Positions 22,845-35,659 are shown, counted from the first letter of the stretch. The stretch is DNA of 64,000 nt from Aspidiotus rigidus (GCA_035079385.1 JAVHKY010000028.1:6696001-6760000), one strand, 5' to 3'. The notes: generated from the sequence alone by a model not told the origin. Numbers and translations: made by a program.

Positions 22845-23082
22845 CATATGCAATATGATGTAAGAGAAGAATCCTACAAACGAGTAAGTAATTTCGTTTA
22901 TTCGTTAACTCCATTTCGCGTAAAATTTCAGCTCTTTCCAGAAGTTTGCAAAGTATTTGTGAGCCTACATGTAGTAATTGACGCTATTAGTTTTTCGACA
23001 CGTACTAGAATTAAGGATTTCTCATGCAAAATGAGAATATGTATTGAAGACTCGACGACAGCACCTTGAAAAAGACGAATAC

Positions 23083-23218
23083 GGCATTTGAATTTTCTGG
23101 ACTTGATTTAAATATTGCAATCTACCAGCGCATAGCCGTAGCCAGAAACCGAGCTGGAGCATAATGCAAATTTCTGGCTACGCCTCAGTCGGCAGCAATT
23201 GCAGAGAATTTAAATGCC
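23083..23218. mobile_element. Small foldback element
   Basis: Outer arms ggcatttgaattttctg (23083-23099) and cagagaatttaaatgcc (23202-23218) pair with two mismatches. Inner arms cgtagccagaaa (23137-23148) and tttctggctacg (23171-23182) pair perfectly. This is a palindromic MITE-like unit. Confidence 0.6.
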
Positions 23219-23399
23219 TAGTCGATGCTGTCGGATGGAGTCGTGGAAAACATACCTACTTATATTATACGGATACACAAGTTCAGAGGAAAATATTTTT
23301 CCTCTGGTTTTTTATCAGTTCCATGGAAAAGAAAAAAGTTGAGAAATTGATAGTCAAAAGAATAAGGCGAAACGGAATGTTATTTTAATGAAAAATAAT

Positions 23400-24680
23400 T
23401 CCGTAGAAACTTGGATTATATTTCGGTGAAATTTCATGGTGCAAGTGTTTAGTATCCAACAATTACGTTCTATTTGTACGAAGTCTACTAGAGTGTTAGG
23501 TCCAAAAGTGTTATAGACATCATAAGTGAGATCTTTATTTTCATCACCCATGTGTGTTTTTTATTTGCTAAAACAAAGAAGAGTGTTGAAAAGTGTACCC
23601 CTTCTGTTATGTTAGGTTTTGCTCTGGTGTTTGGTGTGAGTGTCAGTTTAGGTTTCTAGGGATTTCGACAAATAGAACGCAATTGGTACCTTCGTATAAG
23701 TCATCAAAATTGTTTACTCTCCTTGAGACCATTGACAAGGAAAATGACGTTATTGAGATCGAATTTAGGACTTTGTTGACGATTTTGTTAGTATGTTATT
23801 AGGATCTCATTTATCAAGCAGGTTAATCACAGTCATCTTTTATTTTCAAAAAAAAAATTGAGTACTTTATCAGCGGCTTGAATAATCTGCACATTTTACT
23901 TGTCTACGTTCTGGGAAAACTAGAGATTAAAAAAAAAAAAAAAAAAAAGAAAGTGAGCGTGAGTGCTTGGCTATACAGGATGCCATAAGCAGTAGCAACT
24001 CAACAACCGGTTGTCAAGTTGCCTTGTTGCCTATTGCCAAATTGCTTCTTATGTAAACGAGCACTACAGCTACGGAGGTGTATGAAATTCTTTAGGAATG
24101 TGCTCTTCTTGTGGCTCATTTTTTCTGTCCAATTTCGGAACTACTCTTGATCATTCAGAAAAGAAACAAACTCAAAAAAAAAAAAGAAAGAAAAAAGAAA
24201 GAAAAAAGCCGGAAAAAAAATAATCATGCTACAAAATATTCAGAATTTTTGAACTGAAAAATCGAAACGAAATGATGATTTTTGGATTAATTCAATTGAA
24301 ATATTCAGACTGTATTATGAATCAATTATTATGGAAATTAGGATAAGCCTTATCCCACAGGATAACTAAGATAGCTTTTATATAGTTAATTCTATAGAGA
24401 ATTTTTTTGCGGGAAATCTTGGAAAATTCAAGAGGCAAGGGAGGGAGAGGAAAATTTTATGGGTGAGTAAGGCGGTATATGACCCAAATTGAAGCTGAAC
24501 GTATTTCTTCAAATTTCAATGTAGCATTTGTTGTTATGGAAAATTTTCAAAGAATGATATACATACTTGGTGAGGAAAAAGAAGAGGAAAGAGAAAGAAT
24601 AGAGGAAGAAAAAAAAAGGGGGAAATGATGAAAAGGGAAGAAAGTATGGGAGAAATAAAAAATCAAACTGTTCTTCTCGT
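23400..24680. other. Non-coding, with A-rich and GA-rich runs
   Basis: Poly-A near 23930-23950 and 24170-24220 and purine-rich stretches near 24560-24640. No supported gene. The purine bias grows toward the satellite that follows. Confidence 0.5.
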
Positions 24681-24689
24681 TGTTTATTG

Positions 24690-27600
24690 ATAGTATTGAT
24701 ATTACAAAAGGTACTTCTTATAAATTTGTAGAGCTCCCTGAAAAAATTCGTGGGAAAGGAAGTCCGTATGTCTGTTCATATTCAAAAATTGAAAAAGTTG
24801 AAAAAGAAAGAAAAACAAGGGGGGAGGAGGCCTTATATGATTTTATTAACGAATTTTACGATGAAAAATAAAAAATAATTATAGTGCTATTTGAGAAGAG
24901 AATCATTCTACAATAATTTATTGATGATATCAAAAACACTATCAAAAACATTGGTGGAGGGGAGAAAAATTTGTCAATGCTAGATAATCTTACAAATGTC
25001 ACACATATTTTGTATATTATGTTATGGAATGTTTCTCGGCCAAAAAAAAGAATATGCGAAAAAAAAAAGAAAAAAGAGAAAAAAAGAGAATCATAACTAC
25101 CAATCATTTAGCATGGGCTACTATTTTTTGAACATGTGAATACTCGAGAAAAAAAAAAAAGTAGTATGATTTTATTTATAAATTTAACGATTAGGAGGTG
25201 GAAAAAAAAATGAATAATATTAGTGTTATTTGAAGAGAGAATCATTTTCCAATTATTTATTGATGATATCAAAAATACTACAAAAAAATTGGTGGAGGGG
25301 AGAAAAATTAGTCAATGCTAGATGATCTTGCAAAAGTCACACATATTTTGTATAATTATTATGTTATGGAATGTTTCTCGGCCATAAAAAAAAGAATATG
25401 CGAAAAAAAAAGAAAAAAGAGAAAAAAAGAGAATCATAACTACCAAAGCTCTATCATTTAGCATGGGCTATTTTTTGAACATTTGAATACTCGAGGAGAA
25501 AAAAAAAAAAGAAAAGTAGTATGATTTTATTTATAAAATTAACGATTAGGAGGTGGGGCGAAAAAATATAATCATTGTGTTATTTGAAGAGAGAATCATT
25601 CTCCAATAATTTATTGATGATATCAAAAATACTACGAAAAAATTGGTGGAGGGGAGAAAAATTAGTCAATGCTAGATGATCTTGCAAATGTTACACATAT
25701 TTTGTATATTATGTTATGGAATGTTTCTCGGCCAAAAAAAAGAATATGCGAAAAAAAAAAGAAAAAAGAGAAAAAAAGAGAATCATAACTACCAATCATT
25801 TAGCATGGGCTACTATTTTTTGAACATGTGAATACTCGAGAAAAAAAAAAAAGTAGTACGATTTTATTTATAAATTTAACGATTAGGAGGTGGAAAAAAA
25901 AATGAATAATATTAGTGTTATTTGAAGAGAGAATCATTTTCCAATTATTTATTGATGATATCAAAAATACTACAAAAAAATTGGTGGAGGGGAGAAAAAT
26001 TAGTCAATGCTAGATGATCTTGCAAATGTCACACATATTTTGTATAATTATTATGTTATGGAATGTTTCTCGGCCAAAAAAAAAAGAATATGCGAAAAAA
26101 AAAGAAAAAAGAGAAAAAAAGAGAATCATAACTACCAAAGCTCTATCATTTAGCATGGGCTATTTTTTGAACATTTGAATACTCGAGGAGAAAAAAAAAA
26201 AAGAAAAGTAGTATGATTTTATTTATAAAATTAACGATTAGGAGGTGGGGCGAAAAAATATAATCATTGTGTTATTTGAAGAGAGAATCATTCTCTAATA
26301 ATTTATTGATGATATCAAAAGTACTATCACAAAAATTGGTGGATGGGAGAAAAATTTGTCAATGCTAGATGATCTTGCAAATGTCATACATATTTTGAAT
26401 ATTGTTATGAAATGTTTCTCGGCCAGGAAAAAGAATATGCAAAAAAACAAGAAAAAAGAGAAACAGAGAGAATCATAACTACCAAAGCTCTATCATTTAG
26501 CATGGGTTATTTGAATACTCGAGGGGGAAAAAAAAAAGAAAAGTAGTATGATTTTATTTATAAATTTTACGATTAGGAGGTGGAAAAAAAAAATTAATAA
26601 TATTAGTGTTATTTGAAGAGAGAATCATTCTCCAATAATTTATGGATGATATCAAAAATACTACAAAAAAATTGGTGGAGGGGAGAAAAATTTGTCAATG
26701 CTGGATGATCTTGCAAATGTCACACATATTTTTGTATATTATGTTATGAAATATCTCTCGGCCAAAAAAAAAGAATATGCGAAAAAAAAAAGAATCATAA
26801 CTACCAAAGCTCTATCATTTAGCATGGGCTATTTTTTGAACATTTGAATACTCGAGGAGAAAAAAAAAAAGAAAAGTAGTATGATTTTACGATTAGGAGG
26901 TGAGGCGAAAAAATATAATTATTGTGTTATTTGAAGAGAGAATCATTCTCCAATAATTTATTGATGATATCAAAAATACTAAGAAAAAATTGGTGGAGGG
27001 GAGAAAAATTAGTCAATGCTAGATGATCTTGCAAATGTTACACATATTTTGTATATTATGTTATGGAATGTTTCTCGGCCAAAAAAAAGAATATGCGAAA
27101 AAAAAAAGAAAAAAGAGAAAAAAAGAGAATCATAACTACCAAAGCTCTATCATTTAGCATGGGCTATTTTTTGAACATTTGAATACTCGAGGAGAAAAAA
27201 AAAAGAAAAGTAGTATGATTTTATTTATAAATTTTACGATTAGGAGGTGGGGCGAAAAAATATAATTATTGTGTTATTTGAAGAGAGAATCATTCTCCAA
27301 TAATTTATTGATGATATCAAAAATACTACAAAAAAATTGGTGGAGGGGAGAAAAATTAGTCAATGCTAGATGATCTTGCAAATGTCACACATATTTTGTA
27401 TAATTATTATGTTATGGAATGTTTTTCGGCCAAAAAAAAAGAATATGCGAAAAAAAAAGAAAAAAGAGAAAAAAAGAGAATCATAACTACCAAAGCTCTA
27501 TCATTTAGAGCATGGGCTATTTTTTGAACATTTGAATACTCGAGGAGAAAAAAAAAAAGGAAAGTAGTATGATTTTATTTAAAAATTTTACGATTAGGAG

Positions 27601-29790
27601 GTGGGGCGAAAAAATATAATTATTATGTTATTTGAAGAGAGAATCATTCTCCAATAATTTATTGATGATATCAAAAATACTACAAAAAAATTGGCGGAGG
27701 GGGGAAAAATTTGTCAATGCTAGATGATCTTGCAAATGTCACACATATTTTGTATAATTATTATGTTATGGAATGTTTTTCGGCCAAAAAAAAAGAATAT
27801 GCGAAAAAAAAAAAGAAAAAAGAGAAAAAAAGAGAATCATAACTACCAAAGCTCTATCATTTAGAGCATGGGCTATTTTTTGAACATTTGAATACTCGAG
27901 GGGGAAAAAAAAAAGAAAAGTAGTATGATTTTATTTATAAATTTTACGATTAGGAGGTGGAAAAAAAAAATTAATAATATTAGTGTTATTTGAAGAGAGA
28001 ATCATTCTCCAATAATTTATGGATGATATCAAAAATACTACAAAAAAATTGGTGGAGGGGAGAAAAATTTGTCAATGCTGGATGATCTTGCAAATGTCAC
28101 ACATATTTTTGTATATTATGTTATGAAATATCTCTCGGCCAAAAAAAAAGAATATGCGAAAAAAAAAAGAATCATAACTACCAAAGCTCTATCATTTAGC
28201 ATGGGCTATTTTTTGAACATTTGAATACTCGAGGAGAAAAAAAAAAAGAAAAGTAGTATGATTTTACGATTAGGAGGTGAGGCGAAAAAATATAATTATT
28301 GTGTTATTTGAAGAGAGAATCATTCTCCAATAATTTATTGATGATATCAAAAATACTACGAAAAAATTGGTGGAGGAGAGAAAAATTAGTCAATGCTAGA
28401 TGATCTTGCAAATGTCACACATATTCTGTATAATTATTATGTTATGGAATGTTTTTCGGCCAAAAAAAAAGAAAAAAGAGAAAAAAAGAGAATCATAACT
28501 ACCAAAGCTCTATCATTTAGCATGGGCTATTTTTTGAACATTTGAATACTCGAGGAGAAAGAAAAAAAGAAAAGTAGTATGATTTTATTTATAAATTTTA
28601 CGATTAGGAGGTGAGGCGAAAAAATATAATTATTGTGTTATTTGAAGAGAGAATCATTCTCCAATAATTTATTGATGATATCAAAAATACTACGAAAAAA
28701 TTGGTGGAGGGGAGAAAAATTAGTCAATGCTAGATGATCTTGCAAATGTTACACATATTTTGTATATTATGTTATGGAATGTTTCTCGGCCAAAAAAAAG
28801 AATATGCGAAAAAAAAAAGAAAAAAGAGAAAAAAAGAGAATCATAACTACCAAAGCTCTATCATTTAGCATGGGCTATTTTTTGAACATTTGAATACTCG
28901 AGGAGAAAAAAAAAAGAAAAGTAGTATGATTTTATTTATAAATTTTACGATTAGGAGGTGGGGCGAAAAAATATAATTATTGTGTTATTTGAAGAGAGAA
29001 TCATTCTCCAATAATTTATTGATGATATCAAAAATACTACAAAAAAATTGGCGGAGGGGAGAAAAATTTGTCAATGCTAGATGATCTTGCAAATGTCACA
29101 CATATTTTGTATAATTATTATGTTATGGAATGTTTTTCGGCCAAAAAAAAAGAATATGCGAAAAAAAAAAGAAAAAAGAGAAAAAAAGAGAATCATAACT
29201 ACCAAAGCTCTATCATTTAGAGCATGGGCTATTTTTTGAACATTTGAATACTCGAGGAGAAAAAAAAAAGGAAAGTAGTATGATTTTATTTATAAATTTT
29301 ACGATTAGGAGGTGGGGCGAAAAAATATAATTATTGTGTTATTTGAAGAGAGAATCATTCTCCAATAATTTATTGATGATATCAAAAATACTACAAAAAA
29401 ATTGGCGGAGGGGAGAAAAATTTGTCAATGCTAGATGATCTTGCAAATGTCACACATATTTTGTATATTATGTTATGGAATGTTTCTCGGCCAAAAAAAA
29501 GAATATGCGAAAAAAAAAAAGAAAAAAGAGAAAAAAAGAGAATCATAACTACCAAAGCTCTATCATTTAGCATGGGCTATTTTTTGAACATTTGAATACT
29601 CGAGGAGAAAAAAAAAAAAAAAAAGTAGTATGATCTTATTTATAAATTTGACGATTAGGAAGTGGGGAGAAAAAAGAAATAATTATTGTGTTATTTGAAG
29701 AGAGAATCATTCTCCAATAATTTATTGATGATATCGAAAATGCAACAAAACATATTGGTGGAGGGGAGAAAAATTTGTCAATGCTAGATG
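24690..29790. repeat. Satellite array, about 15 monomers of 318-358 bp
   Basis: The landmark aatcattctccaataattta recurs near 24901, 25240, 25594, 25932, 26286, 26623, 26941, 27287, 27642, 28000, 28318, 28662, 28999, 29353 and 29704. Each monomer also carries ttggtggaggggagaaaaat, tcaatgctagatgatcttgc, ttatggaatgtttctcggcc and aactaccaaagctctatcat. The plus strand is strongly purine-rich. The first 200 bp are a worn partial monomer. Minus-strand frames across it (phenylalanine/serine-rich) are artefacts of the purine runs. Confidence 0.95.
26623..29352. repeat. Higher-order repeat inside the satellite (four-monomer unit)
   Basis: Variant monomers recur in the same order: the short 318-bp spacing at 26623-26941 and again at 28000-28318, the variant word gaaatatctctcggcc near 26748 and 28126, and matching neighbours. 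The offset is about 1377 bp, i.e. four monomers. A two-monomer offset of about 692 bp is visible earlier (25240/25932). Confidence 0.8.
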
Positions 29791-30560
29791 ATCTTGCAAA
29801 TATCATTTGTGTATCGATATGAAATATTTCTCGCCAAGGAAAAAAAAAACGTACAAAAAAAAAAAGAAAGAAGAAAAAAAAAGCGAATCATCAACTACCA
29901 AAGCTCTATCATTTAGCATAGGCTATTTTGTGAAAGTTTGAATATTCCAAAAAAAAAAAAAAAAAGTGGTTTTATTTATAAATTTTGCAATTATTAGGAG
30001 GAGGGGAAAAAGGAGAGATTTTGTGATCTTTGAAAAGAGGTCGTTAAGAAAAAAAAAGTAAAAGAATAAATCATGAAGATAGTTTTTTGGGAATAATGAG
30101 AAAAATATAGAAAAGTATAGAGAAAGAAGAAATTCGGTCGGTTGATCTCCTAGTATTGATAGCAATTTTCAAAATCGACATATTAAAAGGTACTCCTTGA
30201 AAAATGAGGGGAAAACCTTATGTTTTCAATAGAGGAAAATATTTCTGTTGATACTCAAAAATTTAAAAATGAAGAGGAAGAAAATGAAAGAGGTGTCAAA
30301 AGAAAGGGAGAAGAAATAGAAAGAAAGGCTTTCTGCGATACTATTTATGAATTACACAAATTAGGAGGAGGGGAAAAAAGAGAGACGTTGTGATATTTGA
30401 AACGAGGATCATTCTTTGAAAATTTATCAATGATATTAAACAAAAAAGAAAAAAAGAAAGAGGGGAAGGGGTGGGAGGAAAAAAAATAATTTGCTGATGC
30501 TAGATGATCTTGCAAATGTTATGTGTATCAAAATTAAATATTTTTTGACTGGAGGAAAAA
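29790..30560. repeat. Decayed edge of the satellite array
   Basis: Fragments such as accaaagctctatcatttag (29897) and gatgctagatgatcttgcaa (30497) show diverged monomers fading out to the right, with further purine-rich DNA between. Confidence 0.7.
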
Positions 30561-33500
30561 ATGCGAAAAAATGACAACAAAAGCTGGATCATTTACCATA
30601 AGCTATCTTCTGAACATTGTTTGACAAAAATGCTGTCAAGGAAAAGAAAAAAAGAAAGAAAGAAAAAACGTGATGAAGAAAACTTCCACTCAGCTTCTTT
30701 TTGGGAATACAAATTTAATATCAAATACATATAAATTTTGAAAAGTATTTTTGGAAATTTGTAAGGAAAAAACGAGAATTGCAAAATGATTTTAAAAAGT
30801 TGAAAAATAATATGATGTTGGTAAAAGCTAGATGAATATTTCTGTATTATTCCCAATAATGGAAGGGTCAGGGAGTTCTTTTCAAAAATATAAAATTAAA
30901 ATAATATTCGATTTGAGGAACTATAATTTTTTTTTTTGTAATTTCATTTATCCCAGATTAATCCATAATGAAATAAATAATACCTAATTGAAGAAAAAAA
31001 TAAAAATAAAAAAGGAAGAAAACTTGAGCCCAAAGAAGTCAATGTAACGTATGTGCAATTTCTATATGGTTGGGGAAGCATAAAAAACGAGGATTTTTCC
31101 CTTCAGTCCATATTTCTATAATGGAATACATGGGTGGGGAAAATATTTATTCCTCTTCATAACTTTTTGAAGAAAAATACTGAGTTGATAGAGAGCTTGT
31201 ATAGATTCAGTTGGAAGTGTGCAATGAGATTTTACAAATAAAATCGTCAAAAAAGCTATAAAGTACGATTTTCTCTAAAAATATCAATAACGTCATCATA
31301 TAGGATCTTTGTCTTTATGGCCTAATCAAAGTCCATCTTGGTAAGTCTTGAAAATCAACAGAGTAAAGTCCTCATCTGTTTCTACTATAATTGTATGTAT
31401 CTTGTGTGTTTGTGCAGTATTATCTGAAATCAGCTCTGATGATAAACTAACCGAACAATTTTGAAGACTCTACAAGGCGGGTTCTCAACCTTTGCACCAT
31501 GACACCGTTTTATATAACAGGTACTCTGAGTCTTGAGAGGCTGAATTTAACGAAACTTAGGGCCACTTGTTCCAATGGACTTGACAAGTATCACAAATTT
31601 TCAACTAGGTTCAACTGGGCTACAAAGGTTACAGTTAAACTCAGTCTAAATTTTAAATCAAGTTCAAACCATTGGTATAATTTGCCCTCATTAATTCTTG
31701 AGATACTTTTCTTGGTACAAATGTAAGACAGAAAGGAACCAAACTAACTTTTGGAAAACACTAGATATTATTTTTTCGTTCTTTTTTACTAGATCAAAAA
31801 AGCAAAAAAAAAAAAAGCAAATTCAAAATTCACCTAGTAAGTAAATTTTTTGGAAAAATTTCGTGGAGGTTTGAAATGAATTAAAAAAGGAAGTACTTTT
31901 GGTTTTCACTAAGAATTTTTTGAAAAAAAAAAAAAAAAAAAAAAATGAAAAAATGATTTAAAAAGGGGGGAAAGTTTAAAAATTTGGATGTTGGGTTGAG
32001 AGATATTTTACTGAATTGTCTATAAAGAAAGACTTTTGTCTACTAAAAATCATAATTTTTGAATTTTCTTCTTACATTTTTACGGGCAAAAAAATATCAA
32101 GAAATTTTTCCGTTATAAAATTCTTCAGCTCAGGATACAGAACTTTTCTTTTTGATATCAGTTTCTCACCTTTTCCATGGAAAAGATCAGTACAACAATT
32201 TATACAGTGCCATTTTATCTAGTTTTGAAACCTCTTATCTCCCATTTTCCGATTTTTTGAGTTTTTATACCATGTTTAAGAGTGATAAAGTCAGATGTGT
32301 AGGAGAGAAAAGTGCAGTTGAATTTTACAGTATGTATGGAGTTGGATGATTCTGGAGAAGGTATTGAAGAAGAAGTCAGGATTGATAAGGTTGTAATGAT
32401 AAAACCAGAAGTAAAAAAAAAGGGGAAAAAAATCTGAGCAAATGAAATATTTTCAGATTTTTATATTTTACGCTCCATTTTCTTCATTTGACTCCTTATT
32501 GGGTACCACACTGCTGGAAAGTTCTTCCTGAATTATTTTGAGTTCATTGTAGGTATAGTTGGTTTTGCTTAGGAGAGAATTATAGTTTTCAAAGAAAGAA
32601 CTTGCGAGAGAAGATAATTTGGAAGAGTCGAGACGCGTTCTTTGTGGCTACGTCCGTCTGCCTAGTTTGCTATCCTAAACATCAACTTGGACGAGAGTTT
32701 CCAGAAAGACTACATCAATGTTGGAGAGAGCGGATACTAGAGGACGTTGAGATTAAGGGTCTGAAAGTGATACAAAAGAAGAAAGTGCTTCGAGAAATTT
32801 GAGAATGGTCGATTGTTCCCCAGGAACTATTTGAGTTTTTTGATTTGTTACTGAATGACCGCAGTACTTTTTAGCTTCTTGAAATTGTTTGTGTGAATGT
32901 AGTTAAGTACCTATTGAGATGGAATAACTTGTACAGCGTGTAATTTGGCATTGAAGAGTATGTAGGTTTTTGAAGCCTGTTACAAGATCTAGCTAATGGA
33001 AGCGATTTGAAAGAAACCAAAGGGGGTTGGTAGGATTAATTTGTGCATAGGAATTCTTTGTAATTCTCCAATGTGAATGTAAATGTTTTGGTACGGTTGA
33101 TATTTACACACTCAGTTGATGCATGACTGTCTGTACTTTATTTCTAGTGCGTGTGCTCCGTAGATCACGTGATGGTCAGCTCTTTGAAAACATATATACA
33201 GGAAGAGAAAGAGTCGAAATCACATAGGGAAGAAAATAGGTAAATCTTAGCTATGTAAGACAATTCATATTCAAATTTAAGTGATTGCAGAGAGTGAAGA
33301 CAATTATTGAGGAAATAGACGAAAAATTATGGTCATTTTGGAGAACAGGAAACGAAAATGAATGTTATGCGGTAGAATAAGTTGTCGGCGAGAAATTAAA
33401 GGTGAGACGGAAATATGAGAAGACTGATAAAAAGATAGGAGTGAAGGAGGTGAGTGTGACGGATACTGAGAGGACGACTTTTTTCATATTGAGAGTTTGG

Positions 33501-33690
33501 AGCAGTTTGAGGGTTTGTTGAGGATCTTATTTTTTCCAGAAGTTGGGTAGTGATTATTTTAGGTCATCGGTAAAAAATTTTCGACATTATTGTAACAACA
33601 ACCTTGTTCCACATGGAGGGGAGGGGTAAGAAGAGAGAGAGGAGAGAAATGTTCTGATTGATGAATGAGTGTGAAGAAATCTGTAGCTCC
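30561..33690. other. AT-rich non-coding stretch
   Basis: Several 60-75-codon frames occur (for example 31499-31726 and 32602-32802, plus) but none has a recognisable domain or paired splice sites. Poly-A tracts lie near 31809-31821 and 31923-31944. Confidence 0.45.
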
Positions 33691-33695
33691 ATAGA

Positions 33696-34763
33696 CAGGG
33701 TGTCTACCGGTCAAGTAAGTCAAGTAAATCAAGTAAATCAAGTAAAAGTCAAGTATTTGATAAAAGGTCAAGTAAACGAGTAAACGTCAAGTATTTTCAT
33801 TAACGGTCAAGCAAAAATGATGGAAATGACAAAAAATGTTGAAAAAAAAGACAAAAAAAAAATTGTATTTCTACCCAATTTGACTTTTTTTTTTCTTTTT
33901 TGCGGGTCCATTTCAACGGCCTCTCCAAGTTGGATTTTGGAGTCAGGAATGTTTGGGAATGATTGTTCTTAATTTGTTCTAAATGTTCTTCATAGTTTTG
34001 GAATTTGTTCCCACCCCCTCGTCCTTGTATTTGAAGAGCAAGTTTGGAGGGCTATAGAGATGGTAGCCCCCAGTTGGATTTTAGGGTCATGAATGTTTGG
34101 TAATAATTGTACTCAATTTGTTCTAAATTTTCTTGATGGTTCCAGATCTTTATTCATCCACAAACTGTATTTTTAAATTTGGGGGGGAGGGGCAAAGTTA
34201 CAGAAAAATGAAGAGTCATTTCCTCTCAAATTTATATTTTTTGATTGGAAATCATTATGCATACAGCGAGATTTGAAATATCATGTGATTCGTCGAAAGA
34301 CTTCGTCCTCCGAGTACAACGAACGACGAGTTTATTTTATGGAATCGGGATTACATACTCGGAGTAAGAGTGATGCCGCGGGACTTTGACAGGGTGTCTA
34401 CCAAATTCGAAAATCAAAAATATTGGACTTTTATTGGACCTTTTGTTTAACAAGCAAAAAAAAAAAAAAATTTTTATTCTTGATTATTGATTTTTATTGA
34501 ATACGGATATGTATTAAAATTAGAACTTTTATTCTCGATTATTGATTTTTATTGGACTTGCATAATAGATTGAAAAGATGGAACAAATTCCAATACTATG
34601 AAGAACATTTAAAACAAATTGAGAACAATCATAATTTTCAAACATTCCTGACCCCAAAATCCAACTTGGGGGGCGTTGCAATTGACCTCTTTTGGAAAAA
34701 AGGTCTAGTATAAGTCGAACAAGAGTCAAGTATTTTCAGAATGTCCTTTCAGTAGACACCCTG
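33696..34763. mobile_element. Non-autonomous DNA element with cagggtgtctac terminal inverted repeats
   Basis: Left end cagggtgtctac at 33696-33707, right end gtagacaccctg at 34752-34763, exact 12-bp inverted repeats. The flanks share ataga (33691-33695 and 34764-34768), a possible 5-bp target duplication. Internally there is a second left end (cagggtgtctacc at 34390). A block around aagttggattttgg occurs three times: twice direct (about 33925, 34075) and once inverted (about 34575-34675). Next to the left end, tcaagtaa is repeated. No transposase frame. Either one complex element or a nested pair. Confidence 0.75.
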
Positions 34764-35028
34764 ATAGAAGGTTAATATGGGCTAGAGCACGGCCGTCAGA
34801 CCGGAATACTGAACTTGACAATGCCGCGCAAGAGGGTTAGTGTTACATATGCTCTTATGGTAAAAACAATCGAAAAACTTGTAATCGTTAACTTGCAGAC
34901 ATAGTATTCGATTTCAAGGAAACAGTAAATAAATACATCGAGAAAGGAAACTATTCTCAATTTTTTGAGCTCGATCTCGTTAAGATTCATGAACTACAAT
35001 GCGAGTTGAATCATTGAGAAAAAGAAAA

Positions 35029-35081
35029 GTCAGACAGAAGACGAAGTGCGGTACATTACCCCACTTCGACCTCTGTCTGAC
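35029..35081. other. Hairpin beside the palindrome
   Basis: gtcagacagaagacgaagtg (35029-35048) pairs with cacttcgacctctgtctgac (35062-35081), 18 of 20 bases, around a 13-base loop. A poly-T run follows. Confidence 0.75.
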
Positions 35082-35203
35082 TTTTTTTTTTCAAACGTTC
35101 TTTTAACTTAATTAGAAGGTCGAATATGTCCGGCACTGCCGTCCAAAATTTGAAGAAAAAAGATAAACAAATAAATGATTTATTTATTTATTTACTTATT
35201 AAG

Positions 35204-35244
35204 AACCCGACGTTTCGATAGTACAACTATCATTATCAAGGGTT
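35204..35244 (-). ncRNA. Hammerhead-ribozyme-like motif, left arm
   Basis: Exact mirror of the motif at 35257-35297, on the minus strand, by virtue of the palindrome. The two motifs point in opposite directions about 12 bp apart. Confidence 0.5.
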
Positions 35245-35256
35245 AATTCACGTTTT

Positions 35257-35297
35257 AACCCTTGATAATGATAGTTGTACTATCGAAACGTCGGGTT
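35257..35297 (+). ncRNA. Hammerhead-ribozyme-like motif, Penelope type (right arm)
   Basis: aaccc pairs with gggtt (stem I); the core reads ttgataa; gatag/ctatc with loop ttgta forms stem II; gaaa and then cgtc give the second core strand with a minimal stem III. This is the layout of minimal type I hammerheads described in Penelope-like elements. Against the consensus CUGAUGA, C3 is U and G8 is A: the catalytic G8 is lost, but the 3-8 base pair is kept as U-A. One extra U precedes stem II. Self-cleavage is therefore doubtful, although the fold is preserved. Confidence 0.5.
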
Positions 35298-35659
35298 CTT
35301 AATAAGTAAATAAATAAATAAATCATTTATTTGTTTATCTTTTTTCTTCAAATTTTGGACGGCAGTGCCGGACATATTCGACCTTCTAATTATATAATCC
35401 GTCCGGACAAAGTAATTAATTCTTAAGTTCTTAACTTACTTTGTAGTTCATCAATCTTAACGAGACCGAGCTCAAAAAATCAAAAATCGTTTACTCTTTC
35501 GATTTATTCCTTTACCTTTTCCCTGAGATTGAATACTGTGATCGCAAATTAATAATTACTTGTTTTTCGAGGTGTTTTCCGTAAGAGCATACATAAACAT
35601 CGCCCTCTTAAACAACGTTGTCAATTTTGAGTATTCCGGTCTGTTAATTGAAGACGGCC

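Larger units (their letters stand above)
35109..35392. repeat. Perfect palindrome, 138-bp arms, 8-bp spacer
   Basis: 35109-35246 and 35255-35392 are exact reverse complements over all 138 positions checked, separated by ttcacgtt. The arms include ggtcgaatatgtccggcact, a tttatttatttattta tract and the motif aacccgacgtttcgatag. Such palindromes are unstable and normally diverge, so identity implies recent origin, gene conversion or an assembly foldback. Confidence 0.95.

Noticed and set aside
24856..29573. Phenylalanine-rich minus-strand frames in the satellite
   Set aside because: They arise from purine runs of the repeat and recur only because the monomer does.
24690..29790. CRISPR-like array
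   Set aside because: Monomers of 318-358 bp with no short unique spacers, in a eukaryotic context.
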